8,492 nt of DNA from Bacillota bacterium (GCA_017936025.1 JAGBGL010000123.1:1-8492); one strand, 5' to 3'. Positions 1 through 6,434 are shown, numbered from the stretch's first letter. The notes: generated by a model not told the origin, from the sequence alone. Program-made: numbers and translations.

Positions 1-563
1 AAGAAGAACTGCTGAACAAGAGAGTTGCAGTTGAAACAGAGCTGGAAGAAAAAACAAGAACAGTAAATGCGGAACTGGAAGAAAAAACAAACACAGTAAA
101 TGCAGAACTGGAAGAAAAACAGGCTAAGGTTACTGCTGAAGTAGAAGATGCACGCAATAAGAGCCGTGAAGAAGTGAAAGCAGTACAGCTGAAACTGCAG
201 GAAAGCGTTACAGCGGCAAGAGACAGCTTTAATAATGAAGTTAAGGAACTGCGTGCTAAGCTGGAAATCGAAATGCAGAATGAAAAATCCATGGCACGTG
301 CCGAAATCAACAAGATGAAAGCAGACATGGAAGAACAGAGAATGGCTCTGGAAGAAGAAATTGCTGCAGAACGCAAAAAAATCGAAGCTGAAGAAAAGAG
401 AATGCAGCAGCAAAAATATAAACACAGTACTTATATCGAAGCAATCGAAGCAGAATTCAATAAAATGAAATCCGATATGACTGCGGTAGCTGAGACATTA
501 GAGGGATTACGCGGAAAATTATATTTCACAGGCGAAGAATCTGATGCTTCAGAAACAGAGTAG
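1..563 (+). CDS. Coiled-coil protein, C-terminal part (5' end outside window)
   Basis: The reading frame is open from base 3 to the TAG at 561-563, so 186 residues of a longer protein are visible. There is no start at the left edge; the GTG at 174 is an internal valine, because coding runs uninterrupted upstream of it. The visible part has no proline, tryptophan or cysteine, almost no glycine before the tail, and is rich in Glu, Lys, Ala, Gln and Met, as expected for one long coiled coil. Near the left edge an 11-residue unit (ELEEKTxTVNA) is repeated twice plus a partial third copy, a hendecad pattern. The last 20 residues turn acidic and polar (GEESDASETE) and are probably unstructured. The stop lies 6 bases before the signal peptidase start, suggesting co-transcription. 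I do not recognise the family. A structural or scaffold role is only a guess from the coiled coil. Confidence 0.8.
   Translation, partial: EELLNKRVAVETELEEKTRTVNAELEEKTNTVNAELEEKQAKVTAEVEDARNKSREEVKAVQLKLQESVTAARDSFNNEVKELRAKLEIEMQNEKSMARAEINKMKADMEEQRMALEEEIAAERKKIEAEEKRMQQQKYKHSTYIEAIEAEFNKMKSDMTAVAETLEGLRGKLYFTGEESDASETE
39..119 (+). repeat. 33-base in-frame tandem repeat encoding a hendecad
   Basis: Units at 39-71 and 72-104 are nearly identical (33 bases, 11 codons), followed by a partial third unit at 105-119. They encode ELEEKTRTVNA, ELEEKTNTVNA and ELEEK. The spacing preserves frame, so copy number could change without breaking the gene. The array may continue further upstream in diverged form, which the window does not show. 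Confidence 0.8.
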
Positions 564-569
564 AAATAG

Positions 570-1334
570 ATGAGTGATAAAATCAACGTATTTGAAATAC
601 TTGGTCAGGAACATACGGAATTAGATATCAGGGGTCAGGAACATACACAGGTTCCTGATCCTGATTTTAATGATGCGATAAATCAGCTGGAACAGAAGTA
701 TATGTCAGCTCCGGCAAAGCCTGTGCAGCCTCTGCAGAAAAAAGCACCGGCTCCGGCAAAGCCGGCACAGCCACCTCAGAAAAAGGTTGACAAAAGGCAT
801 GATAAAAAGCGTGTCAAAAGAAACGATAAAAGCCGGGATAGCGTGAGAGCAGGGAAAAGAGCCTTTGTGCTGAAAATGATGCTTGCCCTTGCACTGGTGC
901 TTCTGTTTTTTACTTTCGTTCTGAATATTTCCCGTGTTTCAGGGGATTCCATGGAACCGGCTCTTTCTGATGGCGACAGGGTCGTGATCAATCGTCTGGC
1001 TCGCAATTTTGAAGAAGGAGATATTATCGTTTTTAAAACAGACAGCGGCAGCAAGATGGTAAAGCGTATTATTGCTGTGGATGGTGATGTTGTAAACATC
1101 ACACCTGATGAAGGTCTGTTTGTGAACGGAATCAAGCCTGAAGAAGACTATATCTTCTCGGAAACCGCTGTAACAGATATAGGGATGTCTTATCCTGTAA
1201 TAATAGATGAAGATGAATACTTTGTGCTGGGAGATAACCGCATGAATTCTAAGGATTCCCGCAATACAGAAGTGGGCGTGGTCCAGAAAAATGATGTTGT
1301 GGGAAAGGTGATTTTCTGTATAAGAAAATACTGA
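570..1334 (+). CDS. lepB: Type I signal peptidase with long N-terminal cytoplasmic extension
   Basis: A membrane-bound serine protease that removes signal peptides from exported proteins. All family boxes are visible: SGDSMEP with catalytic Ser127; MVKRIIAVDGD with the general base Lys165; and the C-terminal GDNRMNSKDSR box at 221-231. One membrane segment lies at about residues 99-120, so the catalytic domain faces outward. The total of 254 residues exceeds the usual 170-190 of Gram-positive enzymes. The excess is a hydrophilic N-terminal region of about 95 residues: a duplicated GQEHT motif (residues 12-16 and 22-26), a Pro/Ala/Lys/Gln repeat (47-72) and a very basic stretch (73-97) just before the membrane helix. 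The ATG at 570 is 6 bases after the coiled-coil gene, with only a weak purine-rich ribosome binding site, which suggests translational coupling. The enzyme assignment is firm; the role of the extension is unknown. Confidence 0.95.
   Translation: MSDKINVFEILGQEHTELDIRGQEHTQVPDPDFNDAINQLEQKYMSAPAKPVQPLQKKAPAPAKPAQPPQKKVDKRHDKKRVKRNDKSRDSVRAGKRAFVLKMMLALALVLLFFTFVLNISRVSGDSMEPALSDGDRVVINRLARNFEEGDIIVFKTDSGSKMVKRIIAVDGDVVNITPDEGLFVNGIKPEEDYIFSETAVTDIGMSYPVIIDEDEYFVLGDNRMNSKDSRNTEVGVVQKNDVVGKVIFCIRKY
603..646 (+). repeat. 14-base direct repeat, 30-base period (GQEHT motif)
   Basis: GGTCAGGAACATAC occurs at 603-616 and again at 633-646, in the same frame. It duplicates the GQEHT peptide in the signal peptidase N-terminus. 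Confidence 0.75.
708..785 (+). repeat. 36-base imperfect repeat, 42-base period (Pro/Ala/Lys linker)
   Basis: Units 708-743 and 750-785 encode APAKPVQPLQKK and APAKPAQPPQKK, separated by an Ala-Pro pair. They form a low-complexity linker between the acidic N-terminus and the basic membrane-proximal segment of the signal peptidase. Confidence 0.75.
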
Positions 1335-1346
1335 TTACTGCATTAA

Positions 1347-1353
1347 AGAAAGG
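1347..1353 (+). promoter_or_regulatory. Ribosome binding site deciding the DJ-1/PfpI start
   Basis: The purine run AGAAAGG ends 8 bases before ATG 1362 but only 2 bases before the in-frame ATG at 1356. The spacing favours 1362. Confidence 0.6.
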
Positions 1354-1361
1354 AAATGATT

Positions 1362-1910
1362 ATGGTTTATGTACATTTAGCGAACGGCTTTGAGGAAGTC
1401 GAGGCTCTGACAGTTATAGATCTGCTGAGAAGAGCAGGCGTAGAAGTTAAAAGTGTGTCTATCACAGGTGAAAAAAGAGTTATGGGGACGCATGACATTC
1501 CTGTAGAAGCAGATATTATTTTCGAAGAAGCGGATTATAATGTATGCGAAATGATCGTGCTTCCGGGAGGTCTGCCGGGTGCAGATTACCTGGGTGAACA
1601 TGTTGGTCTGGTAAAGCAGATCCGTGATTTTGCTGCAAACGGCAAATACCTGGCAGCTATCTGTGCAGCACCTCAGGTGTTCGGTGCACAGGGCGTAGTA
1701 GAAGGTAAGAAAGCAACGATCTATCCTGGAATGGAGGGCTGCCTGAAAGGAGCGCTTCCACAGGATGAAATCGTAGTTCAGGACGGTAAAATCATTACTT
1801 CCATGGGGCCTGCGACAGCAATGCCTTTTGCGTTAAAACTGATAGAAGTTCTCAAAGGAAAAGAGACTGCCGAAAACGTAGCAGGAGGACTTCTCTGGAA
1901 CAGATTATAA
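1362..1910 (+). CDS. DJ-1/PfpI-family protein (ThiJ-like)
   Basis: A protein of 182 residues if read from ATG 1362. That start is preferred over ATG 1356 on ribosome binding site spacing, and it begins MVYVHLANGFEEVEA as DJ-1 proteins usually do. The DJ-1 core is complete. The nucleophile-elbow motif AAICAAP gives reactive Cys101. The conserved partner glutamate in GFEEVEA is Glu14, matching human DJ-1 Glu18 and Cys106. GGLPGA and the GKKATIYPGMEG segment are typical of the bacterial DJ-1 branch. Members have been assigned roles as chaperones, glyoxalase or deglycase-type enzymes, and oxidative stress proteins. The exact substrate cannot be read from sequence, so I give no symbol. The gene starts 27 bases after lepB and ends just before a terminator, so it is probably the last gene of the upstream unit. 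Confidence 0.92.
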   Translation: MVYVHLANGFEEVEALTVIDLLRRAGVEVKSVSITGEKRVMGTHDIPVEADIIFEEADYNVCEMIVLPGGLPGADYLGEHVGLVKQIRDFAANGKYLAAICAAPQVFGAQGVVEGKKATIYPGMEGCLKGALPQDEIVVQDGKIITSMGPATAMPFALKLIEVLKGKETAENVAGGLLWNRL

Positions 1911-1928
1911 ATGAATAACTGAAATCGT

Positions 1929-1960
1929 ATCCCCGGTCACAGGTAAAGGCCGGGGATTTT
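1929..1960 (+). terminator. Rho-independent terminator after the DJ-1/PfpI gene
   Basis: ATCCCCGG at 1929-1936 pairs with CCGGGGAT at 1950-1957. A further G-U and C-G pair extends this to 10 base pairs around a loop of 9 bases. TTTTGTGT follows immediately. The T-tract is short, but the GC-rich stem just 18 bases after the stop codon makes this a good terminator. Confidence 0.8.
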
Positions 1961-2030
1961 GTGTCTGCAGGTGAAAGGTGCTGTCTGCATTTTTTTTACA
2001 ATAATGTCAATAATAATATCTGTACGCTTT
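1961..2030 (+). promoter_or_regulatory. Probable promoter region of the G5-M23 gene
   Basis: After the terminator, about 70 AT-rich bases lead to the next gene and must hold its promoter if the terminator is efficient. Candidate elements are weak: a T8 tract at 1990-1997, TTTACA at 1995-2000, and TAATAT (2014-2019) or TATCTG (2017-2022) as a -10. No pair combines good matches with ideal spacing. An 8-base direct repeat TGTCTGCA lies at 1962-1969 and 1982-1989. Confidence 0.35.
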
Positions 2031-2038
2031 AAAGGAGG
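2031..2038 (+). promoter_or_regulatory. Strong ribosome binding site of the G5-M23 gene
   Basis: AAAGGAGG ends 7 bases before ATG 2046. It shows that the gene starts there and not at the in-frame ATG 1959, which lies inside the terminator tail. Confidence 0.9.
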
Positions 2039-2045
2039 TACAGAT

Positions 2046-3011
2046 ATGAACAGAAAAAGTATGGTGCTTGCGGGACTGGTGATCGCGCTTTTTTCAATTG
2101 CTGCGGGATATGTCCGGTGCCCGGAAGATATAAAGATCCCGGTGCTTCTCGCAAACGGTGAAGTGATTACAAAGCCATGTTATGTGACCGTGGACGGCGA
2201 AAATGTAGCGCTGGTAGATGATGAAAAAACTGCAGAAAAAGTCATGGAGCAGGTGAAGTCTGAATATAAAAATGAGTCCACTGTGAATGTCAGGATCAGA
2301 GAAAAAACCGATGTCGAAAACATGGACCTGAAAAACGGCGATAGGAAGCCGGAGGTGCTTACAGAACATGAGGCGGCAAGACAGCTGGTGGAGGACGGAT
2401 CCGTGACAGTCGAAACTGTAGAAGTTGTAGCCGAAGGAAAAACTCTGGAGTACGAAACTGTAACGACGGAGTCTGAAGAACTGCAGCCGGGAGAAAAACA
2501 GATCGTCCAGTGCGGTGAGAACGGTTTTCTTATTGAGACAAAGAGAATAGTGAAGGAAAATGGAAATCAGGTCAGTGAAGAGGTTATTGATGAACAGGTT
2601 ATTGCGGAAGCAGTTCCTGAAATCGTAATCAGCGGAACATATGCGCTATCTGCACCGCTTTCGCAGATGAGGATAACTTCCGGTTTCGGTCCGAGATGGG
2701 GCAGGATGCACAATGGCGTGGACCTTGGAATGGCAGCGGGTTCACCGGTATATGCTGCAAAAGCAGGGACTGTGACGCATTCCGGATACAGCGGCGGTTT
2801 CGGGAATCTCATAAAAATCGATCATGGAGGCGGAATGGAAACATATTATGCTCACTGCAGCAGCCTTATCGCTGCAGAGGGGATGACGGTAGAAAAAGGG
2901 CAGCTTATCGCAACGGTGGGATCTACAGGTAATTCAACGGGTCCTCATCTGCATTTCGAAGTCAGGATGGCAGGGGAGCCGTGTGACCCTATACAGTGGA
3001 TAGAAGAGTAA
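2046..3011 (+). CDS. Exported G5-domain M23 (LytM-type) metallopeptidase
   Basis: A 321-residue protein likely acting on peptidoglycan outside the cell. Residues 1-22 are a basic start plus hydrophobic helix, a signal peptide or membrane anchor; there is no lipobox. Residues of about 45-115 form a charged domain I cannot name. A G5 domain spans about 126-197 (ETVTTESEELQPGEKQIVQ through EIVISGT). The C-terminal M23 domain (about 208-320) has all metal and catalytic residues: His222 and Asp226 in HNGVD, His270 in YYAHC, and His301 and His303 in GPHLHFE. G5 domains are thought to bind cell-wall glycans or extracellular polymers, so this is probably a wall-bound hydrolase or a remodelling factor. 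It seems to be a single-gene unit between a terminator and the cysE promoter. Cleavage specificity cannot be read from sequence. Confidence 0.93.
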   Translation: MNRKSMVLAGLVIALFSIAAGYVRCPEDIKIPVLLANGEVITKPCYVTVDGENVALVDDEKTAEKVMEQVKSEYKNESTVNVRIREKTDVENMDLKNGDRKPEVLTEHEAARQLVEDGSVTVETVEVVAEGKTLEYETVTTESEELQPGEKQIVQCGENGFLIETKRIVKENGNQVSEEVIDEQVIAEAVPEIVISGTYALSAPLSQMRITSGFGPRWGRMHNGVDLGMAAGSPVYAAKAGTVTHSGYSGGFGNLIKIDHGGGMETYYAHCSSLIAAEGMTVEKGQLIATVGSTGNSTGPHLHFEVRMAGEPCDPIQWIEE

Positions 3012-3023
3012 CGGCCGGATGTG

Positions 3024-3052
3024 ATAATACCAGTAGTGTTATTGAAGCTTCA
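3024..3052 (+). promoter_or_regulatory. Two adjacent dyads upstream of the cysE promoter (possible operator)
   Basis: ATAATAC (3024-3030) pairs with GTGTTAT (3036-3042), with one wobble, around a 5-base loop. Directly next to it is a perfect 10-base palindrome, TGAAGCTTCA, at 3043-3052, ending 4 bases before the -35 box. There is no T-run, so a terminator is unlikely. The position suits a regulator-binding site, but I do not recognise the motif. Confidence 0.3.
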
Positions 3053-3056
3053 TGCG

Positions 3057-3085
3057 TGGACAAATATACATGCTTCGTGTATAAT
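3057..3085 (+). promoter_or_regulatory. SigA-type promoter of the cysE-sigH operon
   Basis: TGGACA at 3057-3062 and a perfect TATAAT at 3080-3085 are separated by exactly 17 bases. Transcription should begin near 3092, giving a leader of roughly 50 bases before cysE. Confidence 0.8.
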
Positions 3086-3094
3086 ATAGGGTAA

Positions 3095-3113
3095 CGTTTT
3101 ATTGCTTAAAACG
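3095..3113 (+). promoter_or_regulatory. Hairpin at the 5' end of the cysE mRNA leader
   Basis: CGTTTTA (3095-3101) and TAAAACG (3107-3113) form a perfect 7-base-pair stem with a 5-base loop, only a few bases from the predicted transcription start. Such hairpins can protect an mRNA 5' end. The leader is too short for a T-box riboswitch and lacks its conserved tRNA-end-binding bulge. Confidence 0.4.
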
Positions 3114-3144
3114 AAATCTTACAGGAGGCGAAAGGGGAAGCTAA

Positions 3145-3804
3145 ATGGCATTTTTTAAAGAAATAAGTGAAGACATCAAAGCGGTTCTGGATAAAGACCC
3201 TGCTGCGAGAAACAGCTTTGAAGTGTTATTGTGTTACCCCGGAGTCTGGGCACTGATAATGCACAAACCTGCACACTGGTGCTACAAACATCATCTTAAA
3301 CTGATCGCAAGAATGATCTCGCAGGCGACAAGATGGTTTACAGGCATTGAGATACATCCGGGGGCAACCATCGGAAAACGATGTTTTATCGACCACGGCA
3401 TGGCTGTGGTCATTGGAGAAACCACTGAAATCGGTGATGATGTTACTATTTACCAGGGTGTTACACTTGGAGGAACAGGTAAGGATACGGGAAAAAGACA
3501 TCCTACCATCGGTAACAGAGTTATCGTTGCTTCAGGGGCGAAGGTGCTGGGACCTTTCACAGTCGGCGATGATTCCAAGATCGGCGCAGGTTCCGTAGTG
3601 CTTAAAGAAGTTCCGCCGGGATGTACTGTTGTCGGTATCCCGGGAACAATCGTAAAGAGAACAAAACCGACAAACGAAGATCTGAACCAGGTAGACCTTC
3701 CGGATCCTATAGCAGTGGAACTGGAATGTCTGCGCAGACGTATCGTATTGCTTGAAAATAAACTCAGAGAGAAAGAGGAAGGAACAGGAAATGAAAATTT
3801 ATAA
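3145..3804 (+). CDS. cysE: Serine O-acetyltransferase
   Basis: Transfers acetyl from acetyl-CoA to L-serine, giving O-acetylserine for cysteine synthesis in the cytoplasm. At 219 residues it is the short Gram-positive form, without the long N-terminal helical domain of enteric CysE. A left-handed beta-helix of hexapeptide repeats runs from about residue 70 to 170 (HPGATIG, VIGETTEIG, TIYQGVTLGG, GSVVLKEVPPG). Active-site residues fit the family: Asp83-His84 in FIDHG, His119 in KRHPTIG, and the GGTGK loop at 109-113. The C-terminal tail (about 195-210) can form a short helix or coil; it ends in Leu, not the Ile that binds CysK in enterics. ATG 3145 is preceded by GGGG at 7 bases and AGGAGG at 16 bases. 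The gene heads the operon and overlaps cysS by 14 bases. Confidence 0.96.
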   Translation: MAFFKEISEDIKAVLDKDPAARNSFEVLLCYPGVWALIMHKPAHWCYKHHLKLIARMISQATRWFTGIEIHPGATIGKRCFIDHGMAVVIGETTEIGDDVTIYQGVTLGGTGKDTGKRHPTIGNRVIVASGAKVLGPFTVGDDSKIGAGSVVLKEVPPGCTVVGIPGTIVKRTKPTNEDLNQVDLPDPIAVELECLRRRIVLLENKLREKEEGTGNENL

Positions 3805-5194
3805 TACACTGACAAGAAGAAAAGAAGAATTCGTACCTATCAAAGAAGGCAAAGTAAGCATGTACGTTTGCGGACCTACAGTATATAACTACTTCCACAT
3901 TGGTAATGCGAGACCTTTCGTAGTATTCGACACTATGAGAAAATTCCTGGAATACAGAGGATACAAAGTGAAATTCGTCCAGAACTTTACTGACGTTGAC
4001 GACAAAATCATCAACAGAGCTAAAGAAGAAGGCATTCCTGCAGGCGAAGTCAGTGAAAAATATATCGAAGAGTATTACAAGGATGCAGCTGCACTGAACG
4101 TTAAAAAGGCTACAGTTCATCCTAAAGTAACAGAAACTATGGACGACATCATCAAATTCGTTCAGGATCTGATCGATAAAGGTTATGCATACGAAGTGAA
4201 CGGCGATGTTTACTACAGAACAAGAAATTTCGAAGGATACGGAAAGTTATCCGGTAAAAATATCGATGACCTGATCGCAGGTGCAAGAATCGCGGTAGGC
4301 GACGTTAAAGAAGATCCGCTGGATTTTGCACTGTGGAAGGCAAGAAAAGAAGAAAGCGAAATCGCATGGGAATCTCCATGGGGAATGGGAAGACCGGGCT
4401 GGCACATCGAATGTTCTGCTATGTCCAGAAAGTATCTGGGACCTACTATCGATATCCATGCCGGCGGTGAAGACCTGCAGTTCCCTCATCACGAAAATGA
4501 AATCGCGCAGTCCGAAGCATGTAATGGACAGGAATTTGCACATTACTGGATGCACAACGGATATATCAATATCGACGGTGTAAAGATGTCCAAATCTCTG
4601 GGCAACTTTAAGACTGTAAGAGATCTGCTGAATCACTATGACGGCGAAGTTCTGAGATTCCTGATCCTCTCCGGACACTACAGAGGACCTATCGATTTCG
4701 GTCCTGACATCCTGACTCAGTCTGAAAACGGCCTGACAAGAATGAGAAATGCGAAGAGCAATCTGAAGCACCTGATCGCTACAGGCGAAGGTACTATGAC
4801 AGAGGCGGAAGCAGAAACTCTGAAAGGGCTGGATGCTTACAGACAGAAATTCATCGAAGTTATGGAAGACGACCTGAATACTGCAGATGCTATCTCCGCA
4901 ATTTTCGAACTGGTAACAGCTATCAATACAGCAGTTAAAGACGGAGCTACTAAAGAATTCGCAGAAAAAGCACTGGATCTGCTGATGGAACTGGCAACAG
5001 TTCTGGGACTGCTGCAGCAGGACAAAGAAGAAACTGTTGAAATCGAACCTGAGCTGCAGGCACTGATCGATGAACGTCAGGCAGCAAGAAAAGAAAAGAA
5101 CTTTGCAAGAGCTGATGAAATCAGAGACATGCTGGCTGCACAGGGTATCACACTGAAAGATACACCGCAGGGAGTTCAGGTAATCAGAAAGTAA
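3791..5194 (+). CDS. cysS: Cysteinyl-tRNA synthetase
   Basis: Charges tRNA-Cys with cysteine. The 467 residues match the usual length. Class I signatures are present: FHIGN (HIGH motif, 36-39) and KMSKS (265-269). The zinc site is intact: Cys27 in YVCGPT, Cys208 in HIECSAMS, and His233 and Glu237 in FPHHENE. The C-terminal anticodon-binding part ends with the family-typical ARADEIRDML...GITLKDTPQGV. An in-frame ATG lies upstream at 3752, but ATG 3791 gives the canonical MKIYNTLT start and has AGGAAGG (3776-3782) at 8 bases, so I choose 3791. The gene overlaps cysE by 14 bases and shares one base with mrnC (TAATG). Codon use is strongly biased (CTG for Leu, AGA for Arg), suggesting high expression. 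Coupling cysteine supply with its charging is a known arrangement in Firmicutes. Confidence 0.97.
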   Translation: MKIYNTLTRRKEEFVPIKEGKVSMYVCGPTVYNYFHIGNARPFVVFDTMRKFLEYRGYKVKFVQNFTDVDDKIINRAKEEGIPAGEVSEKYIEEYYKDAAALNVKKATVHPKVTETMDDIIKFVQDLIDKGYAYEVNGDVYYRTRNFEGYGKLSGKNIDDLIAGARIAVGDVKEDPLDFALWKARKEESEIAWESPWGMGRPGWHIECSAMSRKYLGPTIDIHAGGEDLQFPHHENEIAQSEACNGQEFAHYWMHNGYINIDGVKMSKSLGNFKTVRDLLNHYDGEVLRFLILSGHYRGPIDFGPDILTQSENGLTRMRNAKSNLKHLIATGEGTMTEAEAETLKGLDAYRQKFIEVMEDDLNTADAISAIFELVTAINTAVKDGATKEFAEKALDLLMELATVLGLLQQDKEETVEIEPELQALIDERQAARKEKNFARADEIRDMLAAQGITLKDTPQGVQVIRK

Positions 5195-5586
5195 TGGATA
5201 AAAAAGAAGCAAGACAGATCAACACCAATGCGCTCGCATATTTAGGTGATGCTGTATATGAAGTGGCGATCAGAGAATATATTATGGAGACCGGCCAGCA
5301 TAATGCTGACCGGCTTCATCAGATAGCGGTGCGTTATGTGCGTGCCGAAGGACAGGCCGAAGCAATTAAAAAAATAATAGGAGAGCTGACGGAGGAAGAA
5401 CAGTCACTGGTACGCAGAGCCAGAAACAGAAAAATTACTTCCATGCCGCGTAATGTTGCACCTATTACATATAAATGGGCTACGGCTTTCGAAGCTTTTG
5501 TAGGATATCTGCATCTTACAGAACAGAAGGAAAGGATGGAATGGTTCATTGAAAGAGCTATTTCAATCATCAATTACGGAGAATAG
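5194..5586 (+). CDS. mrnC: Mini-ribonuclease 3
   Basis: A dimeric RNase III catalytic domain without the double-stranded RNA-binding domain; in Bacillus it trims the ends of 23S rRNA precursor. Length is 130 residues, as usual. The first signature, ALAYLGDAVYE (13-23), supplies Asp19. The second, TAFEAFVGYLHL (97-108), supplies Glu100. RRARNRK and the PRNV..ITYKWATAFEA stretch are also typical. The start overlaps the cysS stop by one base (TAATG) with no strong ribosome binding site, so translation is probably coupled. The cysS-mrnC pair is conserved in Firmicutes, supporting the call. Confidence 0.95.
   Translation: MDKKEARQINTNALAYLGDAVYEVAIREYIMETGQHNADRLHQIAVRYVRAEGQAEAIKKIIGELTEEEQSLVRRARNRKITSMPRNVAPITYKWATAFEAFVGYLHLTEQKERMEWFIERAISIINYGE
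5291..5313 (+). repeat. Near-palindrome (hairpin) inside mrnC
   Basis: CCGG (5291-5294) and CAGCA (5296-5300) pair with TGCTG (5304-5308) and CCGG (5310-5313). There is one mismatch and a 3-base loop: nine base pairs within 23 bases. It lies in coding sequence (residues about 33-40 of MrnC). It may be chance, but would be a compact RNA hairpin. Confidence 0.5.
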
Positions 5587-5603
5587 AAACAGGAGAAATT
5601 GCA

Positions 5604-6434
5604 ATGAGTAAAGCAGATCAGCTTTTTGTGAATATGTGCAGAGAAATCCTTGATAACGGATTTTCCTCTGAGGGCCAGATCGTAAGACCAAGATGGGAAG
5701 ACGGAACACCTGCCCACACAATCAAAACATTCGGCGTTGTTAACCGCTACAATCTGCAGGAAGAATTCCCTGCACTTACACTGCGTCCTACTGCTATCAA
5801 ATCTGCAGTAGAAGAAATGCTGTGGATCTGGCAGAAAAAATCCAATAACGTAAACGACCTGCAGACAAGGATCTGGGATTCCTGGGCTGATGAAACAGGC
5901 AGCATCGGGAAGGCTTACGGATACCAGCTGGGTATCAAGTACAAGTTCCCTCACGGTGAAATGGACCAGGTCGACAATGTTATCTGGCAGCTGAAAAACC
6001 AGCCGTATTCCAGAAGGATCATGACTAATATTTATAACTTCAATGATCTGACAGAGATGGGGCTGGAGCCATGTGCATACAGCATGACCTTCAATGTTAC
6101 AGGAAACAAACTGAACGGTATCCTTAACCAGAGATCTCAGGACATTCTGGCTGCGAACAACTGGAATGTTGTTCAGTATTCTGTTCTGATTTACATGCTG
6201 GCACAGGTATGTGATCTGGAACCGGGTGAACTGGTGCACGTTATTTCTGACGCGCACATTTATGACAGACATGTTCCTATCATCAGAGAAATGCTGGACA
6301 GACCTCAGTATCCGGCGCCTAAATTCAGACTGAACCCTGACATCAAGGATTTCTATGAGTTTACCAAGGATGACATCATAATCGAAGATTATGAAAAGAA
6401 CCCTCAGATCAAGAATATCCCTGTGGCGATTTAG
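5604..6434 (+). CDS. thyA: Thymidylate synthase, ThyA type
   Basis: Converts dUMP and methylene-tetrahydrofolate to dTMP and dihydrofolate. The 276 residues resemble the divergent Bacillus subtilis/phage phi-3T-like branch, not the E. coli TymS branch. Catalytic Cys157 sits in EPCAYS, where most ThyA have PCH; the Bacillus ThyA I remember also lacks that His. Other key residues are visible: phosphate-binding SRR (136-138), QRSQD (Arg177, Asp180), Asn188, and His218/Tyr220 in DAHIYDRH. The WDSWADETGSIGKAYGYQLG block is family-typical. ATG 5604 has AGGAG at 8 bases. It lies 17 bases after mrnC, with folA following. Because ThyA makes dihydrofolate, the adjacent reductase completes the cycle. 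Confidence 0.95.
   Translation: MSKADQLFVNMCREILDNGFSSEGQIVRPRWEDGTPAHTIKTFGVVNRYNLQEEFPALTLRPTAIKSAVEEMLWIWQKKSNNVNDLQTRIWDSWADETGSIGKAYGYQLGIKYKFPHGEMDQVDNVIWQLKNQPYSRRIMTNIYNFNDLTEMGLEPCAYSMTFNVTGNKLNGILNQRSQDILAANNWNVVQYSVLIYMLAQVCDLEPGELVHVISDAHIYDRHVPIIREMLDRPQYPAPKFRLNPDIKDFYEFTKDDIIIEDYEKNPQIKNIPVAI

Noticed and set aside
1959..2045. Upstream ATG 1959 as start of the G5-M23 gene
   Set aside because: It lies in the terminator tail without a ribosome binding site; ATG 2046 has AAAGGAGG at 7 bases and gives a clean signal sequence.
2046..2130. Lipoprotein signal on the G5-M23 protein
   Set aside because: The first cysteine is preceded by YVR, which does not fit a lipobox.
3024..3052. 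Terminator after the G5-M23 gene
   Set aside because: The hairpins are AT-rich or short, and no T-run follows; better viewed as possible operator sites.
3752..3790. Upstream ATG 3752 as the cysS start
   Set aside because: It would add 13 residues to the canonical MKIYNTLT start. ATG 3791 has a well-placed ribosome binding site.
4247..5212. 321-codon open frame on the minus strand opposite cysS
   Set aside because: Codon-register shadow of cysS; composition is unlike a real protein.
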